Assembly (NCBI GenBank): GCA_025999255.1
Contig: BNXB01000001.1
Location: 15,998 to 79,997 of the forward strand
DNA from: Bacteroidia bacterium
Lineage (GTDB): Bacteria; Bacteroidota; Bacteroidia; Bacteroidales; Azobacteroidaceae
DNA: 64,000 nt
Reading direction: 5' to 3'
How positions within the stretch are numbered: position 1 is the stretch's first letter; each line of letters begins with the position of its first letter. Of the stretch, positions 62,015-64,000 are shown piece after piece. The translations under genes were made by a program, and so were the position numbers. The notes under the pieces are model-generated. The model did not search any database. It saw only the letters and a list, made by a program, of their open reading frames with translations, and had not been told where the DNA came from.

Positions 62015-63720
62015 GGCTTTACCTTTGCTTCCCAGGCAATCCGTTCCCAGGCATCGGCCAATTCCTTTACCATCCTGGGATTAGCATAAGCGATGTTATT
62101 CGTTTCCGTTCTATCTTTTTCCATATCGTACAATTCCCATGAATCATAGGGAGTAGGTAGATTACGATCCTTTTCTTTTCCGGTCGATTTATACACCAAT
62201 TTCCACTTCCCTTTCCGGATAGCTTTATTGGACTCATGCTCCCAAAATAAATAACGATCATCCTTGATATTTTTCCCGAAAGATGGAGCCAAGCTTTTTC
62301 CCTGCATAGGGACAATAGGTTTACTATTCAGCTCCGCAGGGTATTTTGCATTCGCGACATCGACACAGGTCGCCATAATATCCATTAACTGTCCGGGAAC
62401 ACTACGGGCTTCACCTGTTTTTTTGATTCCGACAGGCCATTGTACGATAAGCGGGGTTGAAATTCCACCTTCATGTACCCAATGCTTATATTCACGAAAA
62501 GGGGTATTGCTATAATAAGCCCAACCTTTACCATAAGAAGCATAAGTATCCGGACCTCCGGGCATCACATCCTTACCTGCAAAAACAGGTTTTCCGTCGC
62601 GAGTCCGCCAGGGAATCATGAATGTCTGTAATTCATCGGGAGCCATCGGAATCAATTTCTTATTTTCAGGAATTTTCTTTTGTACCTTCCCATTTTCCCT
62701 TCCCAGATTTTCGGCGCATCCTCCGTTATCTTGCAGGAAAAATATCAAAGTATTTTCTAATTGTCCGGTTTCCTGCAATGCCTGAATGATTTTACCGATA
62801 TTTCTGTCCATATTGGTAATCATTCCGGCATACACTTCCATACACCGCTTTTCGAATTCTTTATGATCTTCTTTTTCCCATGGAGTTACCGACTCATCAA
62901 ATGAAAGTTTCCATTCTTTTTTTATCAGTCCGGATTTCACCATAGCATCGTATTTTTCCTTTCTCAAAGCATCCCAACCGGCATCAAACTTACCATAATA
63001 AGGTTCCACGTCTTTTTCCGGAGCCTGCATCGGCCAATGTGCAGCAGTAAAGGCCACATACATAAAGAAAGGCTTATCTTCCTTATGGTTTTTGATATAT
63101 TTCACGCTATTGTCGCCAATAGCATCCGTAAGATAAAATTTTTCAGGACGATATCCGGGATCGTTTTCAGGAGAAATAAATGTATTACCACGGCAAAGAG
63201 TATGCGGATCAAAGAAATTAGCGGCGCCTCCGATTATTCCGTAATATTCGTCAAACCCGCGCTGCAAAGGATATCCGGAGTTATCCTGTCCTTTTTTTGC
63301 CTTACCCGTCAAATGCCATTTACCGACACAATAATTCTTATAACCGGCAGTTTTCAACACTTCGGCAATCGTTACGCAATTCTCATTCAATTCTCCCCGG
63401 TAACCTTCCGGTTTCTGAGGGTTGTCCACCATGTGGCCAATTCCTGCCTGATGCGGATGGAGTCCCGTCATCAAACTGGCACGGGTAGGACAACTCCTGG
63501 CAGTATTGTAAAACTGAGTATAACGAATACCATTAGTTGCAAGCTTATCCAGGTTCGGAGTCCGGATAACGCCTCCAAAACAATGGATATCGGAATACCC
63601 CATATCATCCGACATAATCAGGATGATGTTCGGAGTTTTATTTCCTGCATTTTGCGAATGTAACAACACCGGCATTCCGGTAACCAATGCCGATAAAAGA
63701 TATATTTTATCTTTATTCAT
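62005..63720 (-). CDS. Secreted sulfatase (arylsulfatase family S1)
   Basis: The 571-residue protein has a signal peptide ([17 protein letters not shown]). The metal-binding [19 protein letters not shown] lies near residue 31, and the sulfatase signature [18 protein letters not shown] near 75, in which the Cys (C-P-T-R) becomes formylglycine by an anSME-type enzyme. The catalytic Lys/His region VGKWHLTGK lies near 133, and the C-terminal [22 protein letters not shown] is typical. It removes sulfate from sugars and pairs well with the fucosidase. A second sulfatase gene lies directly upstream, and the radical SAM enzyme at 1-604 is not its maturase by context. Confidence 0.93.
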   Translation of the reverse strand: MNKDKIYLLSALVTGMPVLLHSQNAGNKTPNIILIMSDDMGYSDIHCFGGVIRTPNLDKLATNGIRYTQFYNTARSCPTRASLMTGLHPHQAGIGHMVDNPQKPEGYRGELNENCVTIAEVLKTAGYKNYCVGKWHLTGKAKKGQDNSGYPLQRGFDEYYGIIGGAANFFDPHTLCRGNTFISPENDPGYRPEKFYLTDAIGDNSVKYIKNHKEDKPFFMYVAFTAAHWPMQAPEKDVEPYYGKFDAGWDALRKEKYDAMVKSGLIKKEWKLSFDESVTPWEKEDHKEFEKRCMEVYAGMITNMDRNIGKIIQALQETGQLENTLIFFLQDNGGCAENLGRENGKVQKKIPENKKLIPMAPDELQTFMIPWRTRDGKPVFAGKDVMPGGPDTYASYGKGWAYYSNTPFREYKHWVHEGGISTPLIVQWPVGIKKTGEARSVPGQLMDIMATCVDVANAKYPAELNSKPIVPMQGKSLAPSFGKNIKDDRYLFWEHESNKAIRKGKWKLVYKSTGKEKDRNLPTPYDSWELYDMEKDRTETNNIAYANPRMVKELADAWERIAWEAKVKPYP

Positions 63721-63789
63721 TTATTATAAATATTATTATTATATTATTAAGCCTATTTGATATACCGATTTTCCATTATGTTTCAACAA

Positions 63790-64000
63790 TCAGGGAGCAG
63801 GAACTACCATACAGCGTTTTGCCCACTCATCATATTTATTAATCAATTCATTTAACTTTTCAGGATAAGTATCTGCCATATTATTCAGTTCAGTCCTGTC
63901 CGTTTTAAGATTGTAAAGTTCCCACTGTACATTTTTACCTCCAGGTCTTACTATCTTCCATAAATCTTTGGCAATCAGAGCTTTTTCATTGAAATGCTCA
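63790..64000 (-). CDS. Second sulfatase, C-terminal part only
   Basis: The last 69 codons of a gene entering from the right edge read KALIAKDLWKIVRPGGKNVQWELYNLKTDRTELNNMADTYPEKLNELINKYDEWAKRC, then MVVPAP and a stop. The WELYNLKTDRTELNN segment matches the end of the sulfatase at 62005 ([15 protein letters not shown]). It runs on the same strand, 69 bases upstream of that gene, so the two are likely one operon. Catalytic residues lie outside the window. Confidence 0.82.
   Translation of the reverse strand, partial: EHFNEKALIAKDLWKIVRPGGKNVQWELYNLKTDRTELNNMADTYPEKLNELINKYDEWAKRCMVVPAP

Overview
The window is chromosomal DNA from a member of the Bacteroidota, most likely order Bacteroidales. 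The gene content supports this: a SusC/D-type lifestyle hint (GH95 fucosidase next to sulfatases), a PnuT-type thiamine salvage pair, DUF5686, and Bacteroidales double-glycine peptide leaders. So does the repeated promoter element TAnnTTTG, which sits a few to about 60 bases upstream of many start codons, while Shine-Dalgarno sequences are almost absent. The DNA is AT-rich and coding density is high outside the accessory islands.

Layout. 1-2345: a small peptide-modification locus on the minus strand (cysteine-rich GG-leader precursor, retropepsin/PDZ lipoprotein, radical SAM maturase cut by the window edge). 2403-3930: a candidate small RNA, an orphan response regulator and an AT-rich stretch with DnaA-box-like 9-mers. 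3931-10590: NAD synthesis (nadA, nadB), SulP transporter, rubrerythrin, lipoamide dehydrogenase. 10591-15790: peptide export island 1 (structured leader, HlyD adaptor, C39 peptidase-ABC exporter, HTH protein, two GG precursors, a small membrane protein, a decayed third precursor). 15844-20699: a 1.2 kb direct duplication (AlkD-like gene plus lipoprotein gene) split by mobile-element debris and a DUF1016 nuclease gene. 20667-38000: housekeeping genes (ABC-F, thiamine genes, HAD phosphatase, SpmAB-like, CYTH, ybeY, mnmG, apt, uvrC, dtd, MazG-like, deoC, polyprenyl synthase, polA). A perfect 16-bp parS palindrome lies just after mnmG. 38088-39191 is ychF.

39285-43826 is peptide export island 2, a decaying relative of island 1. 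It has two paralogous small membrane proteins, a GG precursor whose predicted mature part is only four residues, remnants of an adaptor gene, a regulator gene and a membrane-protein gene, an intact HlyD adaptor, and an exporter whose C39 peptidase domain has been deleted. 43895-58642 is again mostly housekeeping (leuS, tsaE, recO, rpsT, two tRNAs, an ABC-2 transporter, dnaG). It contains a striking fusion scar at about 51830, where the start of a DUF5686 gene runs into a 5'-truncated calcium P-type ATPase. 58752-64000 holds a flavodoxin-type reductase and a polysaccharide locus (GH95 alpha-L-fucosidase, two sulfatases).

How the genes work together. The two export islands follow the logic of double-glycine peptide secretion: leader recognition and cleavage by the C39 domain, ABC export, and an HlyD adaptor across the periplasm. 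Island 1 looks complete apart from an outer-membrane component. Island 2 could only work if it borrowed the peptidase of island 1. The 1-2345 locus is a separate radical-SAM peptide system. The parS site near mnmG and the DnaA-box-like cluster at 3548-3873 together suggest that the window may lie near the replication origin; this is an inference that a whole-genome skew plot would settle.
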